Positions 53,148 through 62,361 are shown, counted from the stretch's first letter. The stretch is DNA of 64,000 nucleotides from Streptomonospora litoralis (GCF_004323735.1 NZ_CP036455.1:1483101-1547100), one strand, 5' to 3'. Notes: generated by a model not told the origin, from the sequence alone. Made by a program: numbers and translations.

Positions 53148-54026
53148 GTGGACATAGCTCGTCTGAAGCGGGGGAGCGGTCCCACAGTCCGCCGTATGCT
53201 GCTCGGATCCGAACTGCGCAAGTACCGCGAGGCCCGTGGGATGTCCCGCGGCGAGGCGGGCCACTACATCCGCGGTTCGGAGTCCAAGATCAGCCGGATG
53301 GAACTGGGACGGGTCGGCTTCAAGGTCCGCGACGTCGAGGACCTGCTGAAGTTGTACGGCGTTACCGACAAGGACCAGGTGCAGACCATGGTCCGCCTGG
53401 CGCGCGACTCCAAGAAGCCGGGCTGGTGGCAGGAGTACGGCGACGCGCTGCCCAACTGGTTCCAGGTCTACGTCGGCCTTGAGGAGGCCGCCACGCGAAT
53501 CCGCGTCTACGAGGCGCAGTTCGTGCCCGGCATGCTGCAGACCGAGGAGTACGCCCGCGCGGTCATCGCGGCGGGGCGCCCCATCGCCGACCCCAAGGCC
53601 GAAGACCGGGTGGCGGTGCGAATGCGGCGCCAGCGCCACATCGAGGGCGACGGCGGCTGCAAGCTGTGGGCGATCATCGACGAAGCCGCGGTGCGCCGCC
53701 CCGTCGGCGGGCCCGACGTCATGCGCGGGCAGCTGGAGCGGCTGATCAAGCTGAACGAGCGCGCCAACATCACACTGCAGATCATCCCCTTCAGCGCGGG
53801 TGCGCACGCCGCCGAGGCCGGGTCGTTCACCATCCTGCGCTACCCCGACTTCGGCCTGTCCGACATCATCTACCTGGAGCAGCTCACCGGCTCCATGTGC
53901 CTGGACCGCCGCCCGGAGATCGACGCCTACACCATGGCGATGGAGCGGCTGAGCGTCATCGCTCAACCGCCCGACCGCACCAAGGACATCCTGCGGAGCA
54001 TGATCGACGACCTGCAGTCGTCGTAG
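53148..54026 (+). CDS. XRE family regulator with DUF5753 (WhiJ/Scr1-like)
   Basis: The 292-residue protein has an N-terminal helix-turn-helix (LGSELRKYREARGMSRGEAGHYI with RGSESKISRMELG) and the DUF5753 sensor domain from about residue 90. That domain has NWFQVYVGLEEAATRIRVYEAQFVPGMLQTEEYARAVI, LWAIIDEAAVRRPVGG, and ITLQIIPFSAGAHAAEAGSF. In Streptomyces this family (WhiJ-type) represses genes with DUF397 partners and affects differentiation. GTG 53148 has GGGAGG upstream. It lies between the ATPase gene and a convergent DUF397 gene. Confidence 0.9.
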   Translation: MDIARLKRGSGPTVRRMLLGSELRKYREARGMSRGEAGHYIRGSESKISRMELGRVGFKVRDVEDLLKLYGVTDKDQVQTMVRLARDSKKPGWWQEYGDALPNWFQVYVGLEEAATRIRVYEAQFVPGMLQTEEYARAVIAAGRPIADPKAEDRVAVRMRRQRHIEGDGGCKLWAIIDEAAVRRPVGGPDVMRGQLERLIKLNERANITLQIIPFSAGAHAAEAGSFTILRYPDFGLSDIIYLEQLTGSMCLDRRPEIDAYTMAMERLSVIAQPPDRTKDILRSMIDDLQSS

Positions 54027-54049
54027 CAACGGGCCCGGCGAACGAGCAG

Positions 54050-54152
54050 AGCCCCGCGGCGCTGCGGCCTGAGCGGCCGGCGCTCCGCGGGGCTGCGTTG
54101 GCTCTGCGGGTGTGTGCCGTCGGCGGCGCCGCGGGGGTGTCGCGGCGCCGCC
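54050..54152. terminator. Two strong hairpins between convergent genes
   Basis: AGCCCCGCGG (54050-54059) pairs with CCGCGGGGCT (54085-54094). A second, perfect 12-bp stem, GGCGGCGCCGCG (54122-54133) with CGCGGCGCCGCC (54141-54152), follows with a 7-nt loop. They lie between the XRE gene and the convergent DUF397 gene, so each strand has a terminator-like structure. Confidence 0.7.
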
Positions 54153-54172
54153 GGGTGCGCTGAAGGGCTGCT

Positions 54173-54406
54173 TCAGCCGAGCAGGTTGTCGAAGTCTCCG
54201 TCCTTGGCGCCGTGGATGAGGGCGTCGATCTCGGCCTGGGTGTAGACGAGGGCGGGGCCGTCGGGGAAACGGGAGTTGCGCATCGCGATGGAGCCGTCGC
54301 CCAGGCGGGCCATCTCGACGCACGCGCCCTGCGAGTTGCTGCGCCGGCTCTTCTGCCAGCTGACGTCCTGGAGTTCGGTAGCCGAGATGCCGTTGTAGGC
54401 GCTCAT
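54173..54406 (-). CDS. DUF397 protein
   Basis: The 77-residue DUF397 protein has LQDVSWQKSRRSNSQGACVEMA, IAMRNSRFPDGPALVYT and EIDALIHGAKDG. In Streptomyces DUF397 proteins pair with XRE-DUF5753 regulators and are thought to modulate them. Usually the pair is encoded in the same direction; here the two genes converge. AGGAG lies 8 nt before ATG 54406. Its upstream region has one perfect and one near-perfect copy of the palindrome found before the ATPase gene. Confidence 0.9.
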   Translation of the reverse strand: MSAYNGISATELQDVSWQKSRRSNSQGACVEMARLGDGSIAMRNSRFPDGPALVYTQAEIDALIHGAKDGDFDNLLG

Positions 54407-54439
54407 GGAAAACTCCTGTTCTCTTTGGGGAGCTATATG

Positions 54440-54511
54440 GTGCACAGCACGATGCACTATCGTATGCACGTGCATTAGCACCGTACTTTGAGCAGGATAG
54501 CGCACGTGCAT
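54440..54511. promoter_or_regulatory. Cluster of palindromic operators upstream of the DUF397 gene
   Basis: ATGCACGTGCAT (54464-54475) is identical to the site at 52271-52282; GCACGTGCAT at 54502-54511 is a second copy one base short of the full 12-mer. GTGCAC (54440-54445) and GATGCACT nearby look like half-sites. The region is unusually AT-rich for this window and must hold the DUF397 promoter on the minus strand (TATAG at 54437-54433 is a possible -10). Confidence 0.55.
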
Positions 54512-54639
54512 CGCGCTGTCCTCCCCTTTCGCAGCTTTATCGGCAGGAACGCAGACCGCCGGAACGACGGGGGCCCGGGAACTCCCATTCGCGGGTCCCC
54601 GGGCCTCGGCGGGATGTGCCGCCTGCGGCGTCCGTAGGT

Positions 54640-56255
54640 CTACGCCGTGTTCAAGAACGCCGGTCTGCTGGGCGGCCTTGTCGGGGCTTGTCGGTCTGCC
54701 GGGTGTCGGGCGGACTTCACCGGAAAGCCGCGGCGACGGCGGCGGACGGCTGGGCCTGCGGCCACCGGTTCGGGTGCTCGCCGGTGGCGGCGGCCGATGG
54801 AGGGCGGCTGCGGTCTGCTGGGCGGCCTTGTCGGTCTGCCGGGTGTCGGGCGGACTTGGCTGAAAAGCGGCGGCGACGGCGGCGGATGGCTGGGCCTGCG
54901 GCCACCGGTTCGGGTGCTCGCCGGTGGCGGCGGCCGATGGAGGGCGGCTGCGGTCTGCCGGGTTGCAGGTGGTCTTCACTGGAAAAGCGGCGGCGAGGAC
55001 GGCGGCGGACGGCTGGGCCCGCGCCCGCCGGTACCGGTGCCCGCCGGTGGGGCGGCCGACGAGGCGGCGACGACGCCGGCGGGGCCGGGCCCGCGGGAGT
55101 CGGGGCGGCGGTCACCGGTCCCGGCCGCGGGTGGGCGAGCCCCGAGGGCGCCGCCCGCTCGGTGCGGGTCTGATGCGGGGCTCCCGGCGGCGATCATGCA
55201 GCCGGATCAGGGCCACGGGTTGCACGTAGGTGCGGCCCCATCCGCCTCGGTGTGCGACCCCCGCAGCGTAATTCCGCGATACGGAACAACACGGGGTGGT
55301 TTGCCCGCCAATGCCCGAATCACCAGTGGACCCGCGCCCGCCCTGCGGCGGCGACGGCCCACGAAGCGCGCCGAATGGCGCGAAAACGCCCCCGGCGTCG
55401 ACTTTTCGTGCACCTCGTGGCCACCGCGTCCGCCGACGCCGCCCGCAAAACGGGCATAGACCCCCAAAAGCCGACCCCATCGGGCGGCGGGGCCCCGGCG
55501 GCCGCGCCCGGGCGCCACGAGCGACGTGTCGTCGCCCCCGGCCCCCGATCCGGCGCGGGCGCCGTGCGGGCACCCGCGACCGCGCCACACCGCGCGGGGC
55601 CTCCGATGCCGGCGCCCGGGCCCGGTCGGAACACGGCGGCGGCGCCTGCCGACCCGGCGCCCGCTATGTCCGGCGTGCCGGAGCCGGCCGCGGAAGTCGT
55701 AGCGATCGTGGCCGAATTCCCAAGAAACGCCGCTGGATTTCGTCATCCGGGCACGATCGCCGCGCCGCCCTGCGACATAACGGGCCCGCGAGCGCCTCCC
55801 GGCTCCCCGGCTTCCTCGCCGATCCCGTCGGGTGGGCCACCGGCGGGCACCGGAACCGACGCCCGCGGGCCCGGCCCCATTGCTGCCGTCGCCGCCCCTC
55901 GCCGACCACCGCCACCGGCGAGCCCCCGACCCGACAACCGCGGACCGGACCCACCGCCGTCCTCGGCGCCCGTCGTTCCCCGTCAGGCCACCCGCCGCCC
56001 GGCAGACCGACAAGGCCGCCCAGCAGACCCGAGCCGCCCCCCGCCGGCCGCCGCCATCGGCGGTGCCCGCTCCCTCGACTGCGGGCCCCGGCCCGCCGCC
56101 GTCCGCGGTGCCCGCTGCTCCCCGTCGATCAGCCGGCCGCCCGGCCGGGGGCAAGGCCGGGCAAGTTCGGGCAAGTCCGCGTAGCGGATGGGAGCCGTAC
56201 GGCCCGGCCGCCCATGCGAGCCGGACCGATCCAGCACTTCCTAAACACGGCTTAG
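54640..56255. repeat. Non-coding island 4 with terminal inverted repeats
   Basis: The left end CTACGCCGTGTTCAAGAA (54640-54657) and the right end TTCCTAAACACGGCTTAG (56238-56255) are inverted copies of the 18-bp terminus of island 2. The left end continues like island 2's right end (CGCCGGTCTGCTG), and the right end continues like island 2's left end (GCTGGATCGG...GGGCGGCCGGGCCGT), so the end types are swapped. Inside, 55045-55240 matches 20515-20690 in the same orientation, and ACGAGCGACGTGTCGTCGCC is identical at 55517 and 20673. No gene is supported. The right end supplies the znuA stop codon. Confidence 0.75.
54662..55000. repeat. Tandem repeat of about 140-150 bp
   Basis: Units begin at 54662, 54812 and (partial) 54952. 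The first two share GGTCTGCTGGGCGGCCTTGT, GGTCTGCCGGGTGTCGGGCG, a GAAAAGCGGCGGCGACGG-like string and GGTGCTCGCCGGTGGCGGC over most of their length; the first has an extra 11 nt or so. It is the left part of island 4 and the most regular form of the module shared by all islands. Confidence 0.7.
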
Positions 56256-57295
56256 GAGCAGCGCAGGGCCTCGGTGAGGGTGTCGAGGTTGGCGCGCATG
56301 ATGGAGGGATAGTCGTCGCCGGGGGAGCGGTCGGTGATTCCCTCGATGGGGTCGAGGATCGCGGTCTCGGCGTCCGCCTCGGCGGCGATGGTCCGGGCGG
56401 CGCCGGAGTCGCTCAACGGCTCGGTGAACACCGTGGTGATGTCGTGCTCGCGGACGGTCGCGGCGACCTCGGCCAGTCGGGCGGGCGACGGCTCGGAGTG
56501 CGGGTCCAGCCCGGCGGGGCTGATCTGGTGCAGGTCGAAGCGCGCGGCGAGGTAGCCGAAGGCGCTGTGGCTGACGACGATGTCGCGGCTCTCGCACTCG
56601 GCTAGGCCCTCGGTGTACTCGGTGCCGATCTCGCCGAGCAGACCGTCCACCGACTCGGCGTTGGCGGCGTAGTCCGCGGAGTGGTCGGGGTCGAGTTCGG
56701 CGAGCCGGTCGGCCAGACCGGAGGCCGCCTCGGCGAAGCGCTCGGTGTCGAGCCACATGTGCGGGTCGAGCGCCCCGTGGCCGTGTGCGCCCTCTTCGCC
56801 GTGGTCGTGGTCGTGGTCGCCGCCCTCTTGCGCGTCGTCGGTGGATGCCTCCCCGCCGTGCTCATGGTCGCCGCCCTCCTGCGCGCCGTGGTCGTGGCCG
56901 CCCTCGGCGGCCTCCGCGTTGGCCTCCAGCGTGCGCAGGTCGACCAGCTCGGCGACGTCGAGCGCGTTGCCGCCGCCCTGGGACTCGACGGCGTCGTCCA
57001 CCGCCGGCTGCAGGCCGGCGACGTAGAAGGCGACGTCGGCCTCGCCGACCTGGCCGATCTGGCGCGGGGTGAGCTCCAGGTCGTGGGGTCCGGCGCCCGG
57101 CTCGGTCAGGTTGGCGACGTCGACGTGGTCGCCGCCGACCTGCTCGGCCAGCCACTGCAGCGGGTACACGCCGGTGACGACGCTCAGCTTCCCGGAAGCC
57201 TCGCCCGCCGCCTGCCCGCCGTCGCCGCATCCCGCGGCCGTGAGCACCGCCGCCGCGCAGACCGCGGTCAGCTTGATATCGATCCGTCCTCGCAT
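56252..57295 (-). CDS. znuA: Zinc ABC transporter substrate-binding lipoprotein (ZnuA-like)
   Basis: The 347-residue protein has a lipoprotein signal with lipobox LTAAGC. The cluster A-I fold follows: VVTGVYPLQWLAEQVGGDHV, EPGAGPHDLELTPRQI (first His ligand), and a His/Asp/Glu-rich loop of about 45 residues with many HDH repeats. Then come LDPHMWLDTERF, SHSAFGYLAARFDL and FTEPLSDSGAARTIA. The His-rich loop marks zinc specificity. A Zur box lies just upstream. The membrane and ATPase genes normally found next (znuC, znuB) are absent; island 4 follows at once and provides its TAA stop. Confidence 0.92.
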   Translation of the reverse strand: MRGRIDIKLTAVCAAAVLTAAGCGDGGQAAGEASGKLSVVTGVYPLQWLAEQVGGDHVDVANLTEPGAGPHDLELTPRQIGQVGEADVAFYVAGLQPAVDDAVESQGGGNALDVAELVDLRTLEANAEAAEGGHDHGAQEGGDHEHGGEASTDDAQEGGDHDHDHGEEGAHGHGALDPHMWLDTERFAEAASGLADRLAELDPDHSADYAANAESVDGLLGEIGTEYTEGLAECESRDIVVSHSAFGYLAARFDLHQISPAGLDPHSEPSPARLAEVAATVREHDITTVFTEPLSDSGAARTIAAEADAETAILDPIEGITDRSPGDDYPSIMRANLDTLTEALRCS

Positions 57296-57314
57296 GCCCT
57301 CATGATGAGGAAAA

Positions 57315-57329
57315 TGAAAATGATTGTCA
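57315..57329. promoter_or_regulatory. Zur box upstream of znuA
   Basis: TGAAAATGATTGTCA is a 7-1-7 palindrome with one mismatch to the actinobacterial Zur consensus TGAAAATNATTTTCA as I recall it. It lies 20 bp upstream of the znuA ATG in a locally AT-rich stretch, where a repressor would block transcription under zinc-replete conditions. Confidence 0.75.
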
Positions 57330-57526
57330 ATTCATGGCAAGGCGGTCTTGGGGGTGACTTGGGGGACATTGGTCGGTTCGGGAGATACGTCCGGTTCCCC
57401 TGGGTAGAGGCTTGGACAGCAGCCAGCGGCGGCACGACGCCCGCCCGAGAGGCCGTCCCGCGGTGCCGCAGTGCCGCGGTGTCGGCAGCGCCGCCCTGCG
57501 CCGCACGGTCACTTGCGCCGCACCGG

Positions 57527-58195
57527 TCAGGCGATCTCGGCGAACTTCTCCACGTCGTCGGTCTTCCCGGCCACCACGATCACGTCGCCCTTCTGCGGGA
57601 TGGTCTCGGCGGTGGCGTAGGTGAACTGCTCGCCGTGCCGCTTGATGCAGACGACCGTGATGCCGTGCTTGGTCCGCACCTTGGTCTCGCCGAGCTTGCG
57701 GCCGATCATCTCCCTCGGGGCACGCGTCTTGCCCAGGGCGAAGTCCTCCTCGATCTCGACGTAGTCGAGCATGCGCCCCGACACCAGGTGCGCGACCCGC
57801 TCGCCCATGTCGTGCTCGGGCAGGACGACGTGATGGGCGCCGATCTGCTGCAGGATGCGCCCGTGCCGGCGACTGGTGGCCTTGGCCCAGATGTGCGGTA
57901 CGCCCATGTCCACCAGCAGGGAGGCCGCCAGGATGCTCTCCTCCAGGTGGGTGCCGATGGCCACCACCGCGCGGGTGAACTCGTGCGCCCCGATCTGGCG
58001 CAGTGCCTCGTCGTCGGTCCCGTCGGCGACGACGGTGTGGGTCAGCGACTCGGAGAACGCCTGCACAAGCCGGGGGTTGGAGTCCATGCCCAGGACCTCC
58101 CAGCCGTGGGCGACCAGCTCCAGAGCCAGTGAGCTGCCGAACCGTCCCAGGCCGATCACCAGCACTCGCTTGTCGTGGGGCCTGCTGCGCTGCAC
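57527..58195 (-). CDS. trkA: Potassium channel regulatory subunit TrkA/KtrA
   Basis: The 222-residue RCK protein has the nucleotide-binding motif VLVIGLGRFGSSLALELVAHG, then VVADGTDDEALRQIGAHEFTRAV, and a C-terminal TrkA_C domain beginning near RAPREMIGRKLGE and ending DVIVVAGKTDDVEKF. It gates the TrkH-type channel encoded 46 bp upstream on the same strand. GTG 58195 has GGAGAAGACA upstream. Confidence 0.92.
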   Translation of the reverse strand: MQRSRPHDKRVLVIGLGRFGSSLALELVAHGWEVLGMDSNPRLVQAFSESLTHTVVADGTDDEALRQIGAHEFTRAVVAIGTHLEESILAASLLVDMGVPHIWAKATSRRHGRILQQIGAHHVVLPEHDMGERVAHLVSGRMLDYVEIEEDFALGKTRAPREMIGRKLGETKVRTKHGITVVCIKRHGEQFTYATAETIPQKGDVIVVAGKTDDVEKFAEIA

Positions 58196-58241
58196 TGTCT
58201 TCTCCGTCTCCTCGGTTGCTCCCCCGCGGCGAGGGGCGGCC

Positions 58242-59669
58242 TCAGCCGATGATCGGCCGCGACTCTGCGAGGTCGTAGCGCCGTGTGTGTTCGCGCAGCG
58301 CCAGTGCGGAGGCGAACGTGATGGGCCCGATGCGCCCGGCCAGCATGAGCACGACGAGCAGCAGTTGGGCCGCATCCGGAAGATCGGCGGTGATCCCGGT
58401 CGAGAGCCCCACGACCCCGGAAGCCGAGACTACCTCGAAGAGCACCTGGTCGAGCTGGAAAGGCGTGGCCACGAGCAGGCCGACGGTGGAGGCCACCACC
58501 ACCGTCATGGACAGGAACAGCAGGCTCAGCGCCTCGCGGATCACCCCGGGTGTCAGTCGGCGCCCGAAGACGTGCACGTGCGGGTGCCCGCGGATCTCGG
58601 CCCAGACGATCAGGAAGATCACGGCCAGCGTCGCGACCTTGATCCCGCCGGCCGTGCCCGCGCTGCCGTTGCCCACGAACATCAGCATGATGGTGACCAG
58701 CAGCGTGGACTGGTCCATCGCGCCGACGTCGACGACGTTGAAGCCGCCGCTGCGCGGCATGATGCCGTGGAAGGCGCCGTCGACGAGCTTGGCCCCGGTG
58801 CCCAGTGGGCCCAGCGTGCCCGGGTTGGTCCACTCCAGGGCCGGTATCGCCACGATGCTCGCCAGGAACAGCAGCACCGTCGTGCTGACCGTGAGCTTGG
58901 TGTGCAGGCTCCAGGCGCGCGGGGAGCGCACGTGGCGGCGCAGCTCCAGCAGCACGGGGAACCCCAGGCCGCCCAGGATCGTGGCCACCGCGACCGGCAG
59001 CAGGATGACCGGGTCGCCGGAGAAGCGCGTGAGGCTGTCGTCGTAGAGGGAGAGCCCGGCGTTGTTGAAGGCCGACACCGCGTGGAAGGCGCCGCTGTAG
59101 AACGCCCGGCCCAGCGGGATGTCGTGGCCCAGCCACATCGCCGGCACGAGCACCGCGGCGAGCACGGCCTCGCACACCAGGCTGGCGCGCACGACGCGGC
59201 CGACGATGCCGCGCACGTCGCCCATACTCAGGCTGCGAGTCTCCGCCTGGACACCCAGCTGCATGCGCAGCCCGAAGCGGTGGATCACCACGACGCCCAG
59301 CACCGAGGCCAGGGTCATGATGCCGATGCCGCCGACCTGGATCAGCACGGCCACCACGATGTGCCCGAAGACGGTCAGCTCCGAGCCGATGCCGATCACA
59401 CTCAGCCCGCACACCGCCAGTGCCGTCGTCGAGGTGAACAGCGCCTCGACGGCAGAGAGCCCGGTGCCCTCGGCATGGGCGGCGGGCAGCAGCAGAACGG
59501 CCGCGCCGGCCAGGTCCACCACGACGAACAGGACCACGAACAGCCGCGCGGGGCTGCCCCACACCAGTCGCCGCAGATCCAGCCGCACCCGCGGGCGCGC
59601 CAGTCGCTGCAGCCTGCGGGAAACGAGGCTGCGTAGGCGCGAGCGGCGCGCAGGCATCTTCACTTGCAT
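58242..59669 (-). CDS. trkH: TrkH/KtrB family potassium uptake protein
   Basis: The 475-residue membrane protein has the four selectivity-loop repeats of the family: TALAVCGLSV, AFNNAGLSLYDDS, MPRSGGFNVVDVGA and SASGVVGLSTGI. It forms the pore for K+ uptake and is paired with TrkA. A basic N-terminus (MQVKMPARRSRLRSL) precedes the first helix. AGGA supports ATG 59669; ATG 59657 is possible. Confidence 0.92.
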   Translation of the reverse strand: MQVKMPARRSRLRSLVSRRLQRLARPRVRLDLRRLVWGSPARLFVVLFVVVDLAGAAVLLLPAAHAEGTGLSAVEALFTSTTALAVCGLSVIGIGSELTVFGHIVVAVLIQVGGIGIMTLASVLGVVVIHRFGLRMQLGVQAETRSLSMGDVRGIVGRVVRASLVCEAVLAAVLVPAMWLGHDIPLGRAFYSGAFHAVSAFNNAGLSLYDDSLTRFSGDPVILLPVAVATILGGLGFPVLLELRRHVRSPRAWSLHTKLTVSTTVLLFLASIVAIPALEWTNPGTLGPLGTGAKLVDGAFHGIMPRSGGFNVVDVGAMDQSTLLVTIMLMFVGNGSAGTAGGIKVATLAVIFLIVWAEIRGHPHVHVFGRRLTPGVIREALSLLFLSMTVVVASTVGLLVATPFQLDQVLFEVVSASGVVGLSTGITADLPDAAQLLLVVLMLAGRIGPITFASALALREHTRRYDLAESRPIIG

Positions 59670-59737
59670 CGTGGTCCTGATTATCGCCTTCGGTCACGCG
59701 GGGGGCCTTGGAACGGGGCCGGCCGGTGCCCCGCACG

Positions 59738-59765
59738 GGGACGCGGCGGGCCGGTGCCGCGTCCC
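59738..59765 (-). terminator. Terminator-like hairpin between nhaA and trkH
   Basis: GGGACGCGGC (59738-59747) pairs perfectly with GCCGCGTCCC (59756-59765). It lies 86 bp after the nhaA stop on the minus strand and before the trkH promoter. A second short stem, GGGGC...GCCCC, is just beside it. Confidence 0.55.
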
Positions 59766-59850
59766 ATGAAACCGTGTCGGCCGCGCGGCCGCCTACGCGG
59801 GAGGGCGGTGGCGTGTCGTGCGGGCACTCGGGCGCGCGCCCGGGCCGGCC

Positions 59851-61107
59851 TCAGCGCGCCCCGTGCCCCGATGAGTCGCGGGACCGGGGAGGGGGGCCCT
59901 GCTTGCGGTACTGGGCGCTGCGCACGCCGAGCACGCCGGCCGCCAGCACGGTGGCCAGCAGGGACGCGAAGAGCACACCGGCCTTGGCGTCCTCCAGCAT
60001 CTGCGGATGGTCGGCGAAGGAGAGTTCGGTGATCAGCAGCGAGACGGTGAATCCGATCCCCGCCAGCAGCGACATGCCGCAGATGTCGACCCAGCGCAGT
60101 GACGGGTTCAATTCGGCGCTGGTGACCTTGGTGGTGACCCACGCCCCGCCGAAGATGCCGAGCAGCTTGCCGCCGACCAGGCCGACGATGATGCCCAGCG
60201 CCGCGGTGTCGGTGAAGATCGTGCCGAGCCCGGTGAAGACCACGCCCGCCGACATCAGCGCGAAGAACGGCAGCACCAGGCCCGAGGACCAGGGCCGGAT
60301 GATGTGCTCCGCACGGTGGCTGGGGTCGCCCTCCTCACCGGGCAGGCTCCTGGTGCGCATCAGCATGCCCATGGCGACGCCGGCGATGGTGGCGTGCACG
60401 CCGCTGGCGTGCATCAGCGCCCAGATGGCCGCGGCCAGCGGCACGTAGACGATCCAGTTGGGCACACGGGAGCGGTCGAGCGCGGCGGCGAGGCCCCGGC
60501 CGCGCTGGAGGTAGCCGAAGACGGCGAGCAGCGCGATGGCCGCGATCAGCGGTGCGAAGGCCAGATGGTCGGTGTAGAAGACGGCGATGACGACGATGGC
60601 GCCGAGGTCGTCCACGATCGCCAGAGTCAGCAGGAACGTCCGCAGGGCCGGAGGCAGGAACCGCCCGACGACCGCCAGGATGGCCACCGCGAAGGCGATG
60701 TCGGTGGCCATGGGGATGCCCCAGCCGCGTAGCGCGTCGCCCTGGCCGAAGTTGATCCCGGCGTAGACGGCCGCAGGCACGACCATGCCGCACAGCGCCG
60801 CGACGATCGGCAGCATCGCCCGGCGGGGATTGCGCAGCTCGCCGTGCACGAACTCCTGCTTGAGCTCGTTGCCGACGACGAAGAAGAACACGGCCAGCAG
60901 CCCGTCGGCGGCCCATTCCTCGACCGACAGGTGCAGGTGGAGGCTCTCGGGGCCGAAGGTGAATGCGCGGATGGCCTCGTAGGAGTGGTTCCAGGGGGAG
61001 TTGGCCCACAGCAGGGCGACCACGGCGCCGGCGATGAGGAGGAATCCGCTGACCACGTCTTCGCGGAGGGCGTCGGCGATTCCGCTCAGGCTGCGTCTGT
61101 TGGTCAT
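59851..61107 (-). CDS. nhaA: Na+/H+ antiporter NhaA
   Basis: The 418-residue antiporter has NhaA signatures FFFVVGNELKQEFVHGEL, GWGIPMATDIAFAVAIL, and the ion-binding Asp pair in TLAIVDDLGAIVVIAVFYT. ASGVHATIAGVAMGM, GGKLLGIFGGAW and SLLAGIGFTVSLLI follow. About twelve helices are predicted. It exchanges Na+ for H+ in salt or alkaline stress and is fitting next to K+ uptake genes. ATG 61107 follows GGGGGAGACACGACAC. Confidence 0.93.
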   Translation of the reverse strand: MTNRRSLSGIADALREDVVSGFLLIAGAVVALLWANSPWNHSYEAIRAFTFGPESLHLHLSVEEWAADGLLAVFFFVVGNELKQEFVHGELRNPRRAMLPIVAALCGMVVPAAVYAGINFGQGDALRGWGIPMATDIAFAVAILAVVGRFLPPALRTFLLTLAIVDDLGAIVVIAVFYTDHLAFAPLIAAIALLAVFGYLQRGRGLAAALDRSRVPNWIVYVPLAAAIWALMHASGVHATIAGVAMGMLMRTRSLPGEEGDPSHRAEHIIRPWSSGLVLPFFALMSAGVVFTGLGTIFTDTAALGIIVGLVGGKLLGIFGGAWVTTKVTSAELNPSLRWVDICGMSLLAGIGFTVSLLITELSFADHPQMLEDAKAGVLFASLLATVLAAGVLGVRSAQYRKQGPPPRSRDSSGHGAR

Positions 61108-61371
61108 GTGTCGTGTCTCCCCCACAGGCAGGTTCGAACCTTTCGGTGCGCCGAGTGCGACCGCCAGCCGCCGATCGGAGGCCCCGGCACACTCACGATG
61201 CCCAAGATCGGTGCTGTCGAGTCATGAGGCGCACGATCAGGATCGTCCAAGCCCGAGCGATGACTCTGCCAGACATTATGGCGTTATGTCCAGGTCAGGG
61301 GCGGTAGATCCGGTTCGGGGGAGTCGGTGTGAACCCCGTTGCGCCCCTCGTGGCGGAGTGCGTGATTCACA

Positions 61372-62289
61372 TCACGCATGTCGGGCGCCCTCGTGGTCGA
61401 CATGGCCGTCGGGCTCCAGCTGCAGTGTGGAGTGCTCGACGTCGAAATGCCCGGACAGACACGCGTGGAGGTCGTCGAGCACGCGGCCGGCGTCGGCGAG
61501 GCGGTGCTCCTCGATCACGACGTGCGCCGACATCACCGGGATGCCGGAGGTGATCGTCCACGCGTGCAGATCGTGCACGTCGATGACGCCCGGCTGGCGC
61601 ATCATGTGCTCGCGCACCTCCTCCAGATCCACGTGGCGCGGCGTGGACTCCAGCAGGACGTGCACCGCCTCGCGCAGCAGGCTCCAGGCGCGGGGCACGA
61701 TGAAGGCCGCGATGCCCAGCGAGATCAGCGAGTCGGCCCGTTCCCAGCCGGTCAGCCAGATGACCGCGCCGCCGACGAGGACCCCGACCGAGGCGAGCGC
61801 GTCGCCCATCACCTCCAGGTAGGCGCCGCGCACGTTCAGGCTCTCGCGCTGGCCGCCGCGCAGCACCAGCAGCGCGACGACGTTGGCGACCAGGCCCACG
61901 CCCGCGACGGCCATCATCCACGGGCCGGCCACCGGTTGGGGGTCGAGCAGCCGCCGCACGGCCTCGTAGCCCACGAAACCGCACAGCGCGAACAGGGTCA
62001 GCGCGTTGACCGCGGCGGCCAGGACCTCCGCCCGCTGCATGCCGAACGTGCGGTCGGCGTTGGGCGGGCGGTTGGCGATCCACACCGCGGTCAGGGCGAG
62101 GAGGACGCCGAAGGAGTCGGTGACGGTATGGCCGGCGTCGGCCAGCAGCGCCAGGCTGCCCGACATCGCCGCACCGATCACCTGCACCACGGCCACCGAG
62201 AGCATCAGCACCAGCGCGATCACCAGGCGGCCGCGGTTGGCGCCCGCGGCGGTGGCGTGCCCGTGGCCGTGCTTGTGTCCGTGGCCCAT
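61372..62289 (-). CDS. Cation diffusion facilitator (zinc/cadmium exporter)
   Basis: The 305-residue CDF has a His-rich start (GHGHKHGHGH), six helices with the metal-site HxxxD in LLADAGHTVTDSFGV, and DALASVGVLVGG in helix 5. A cytoplasmic metal-binding C-terminal domain (VHDLHAWTITSGIPVMSAHV) follows. It exports Zn2+ or Cd2+ in exchange for protons. AGGAG precedes ATG 62289. It is divergent from a CmtR/ArsR-type repressor with tandem operators in between, so it is metal-inducible. Confidence 0.92.
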   Translation of the reverse strand: MGHGHKHGHGHATAAGANRGRLVIALVLMLSVAVVQVIGAAMSGSLALLADAGHTVTDSFGVLLALTAVWIANRPPNADRTFGMQRAEVLAAAVNALTLFALCGFVGYEAVRRLLDPQPVAGPWMMAVAGVGLVANVVALLVLRGGQRESLNVRGAYLEVMGDALASVGVLVGGAVIWLTGWERADSLISLGIAAFIVPRAWSLLREAVHVLLESTPRHVDLEEVREHMMRQPGVIDVHDLHAWTITSGIPVMSAHVVIEEHRLADAGRVLDDLHACLSGHFDVEHSTLQLEPDGHVDHEGARHA

Positions 62290-62361
62290 GCCGTCTCCTC
62301 CTGCGCGTACGGCTCCGGCGTCCGCGCCGCCGCGAGGGCGGGGACGATTGTTCAGCCACAA

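Noticed and set aside
52373-54406. ATPase, XRE and DUF397 genes as a classical toxin-antitoxin system
   Set aside because: No toxin fold is recognisable and the genes are not a two-gene operon; the WhiJ-like regulatory reading fits better.
54662-55000. Tandem units in island 4 as a CRISPR array
   Set aside because: Units are 140-150 bp and similar throughout, with no short repeat-unique spacer pattern and no cas genes.
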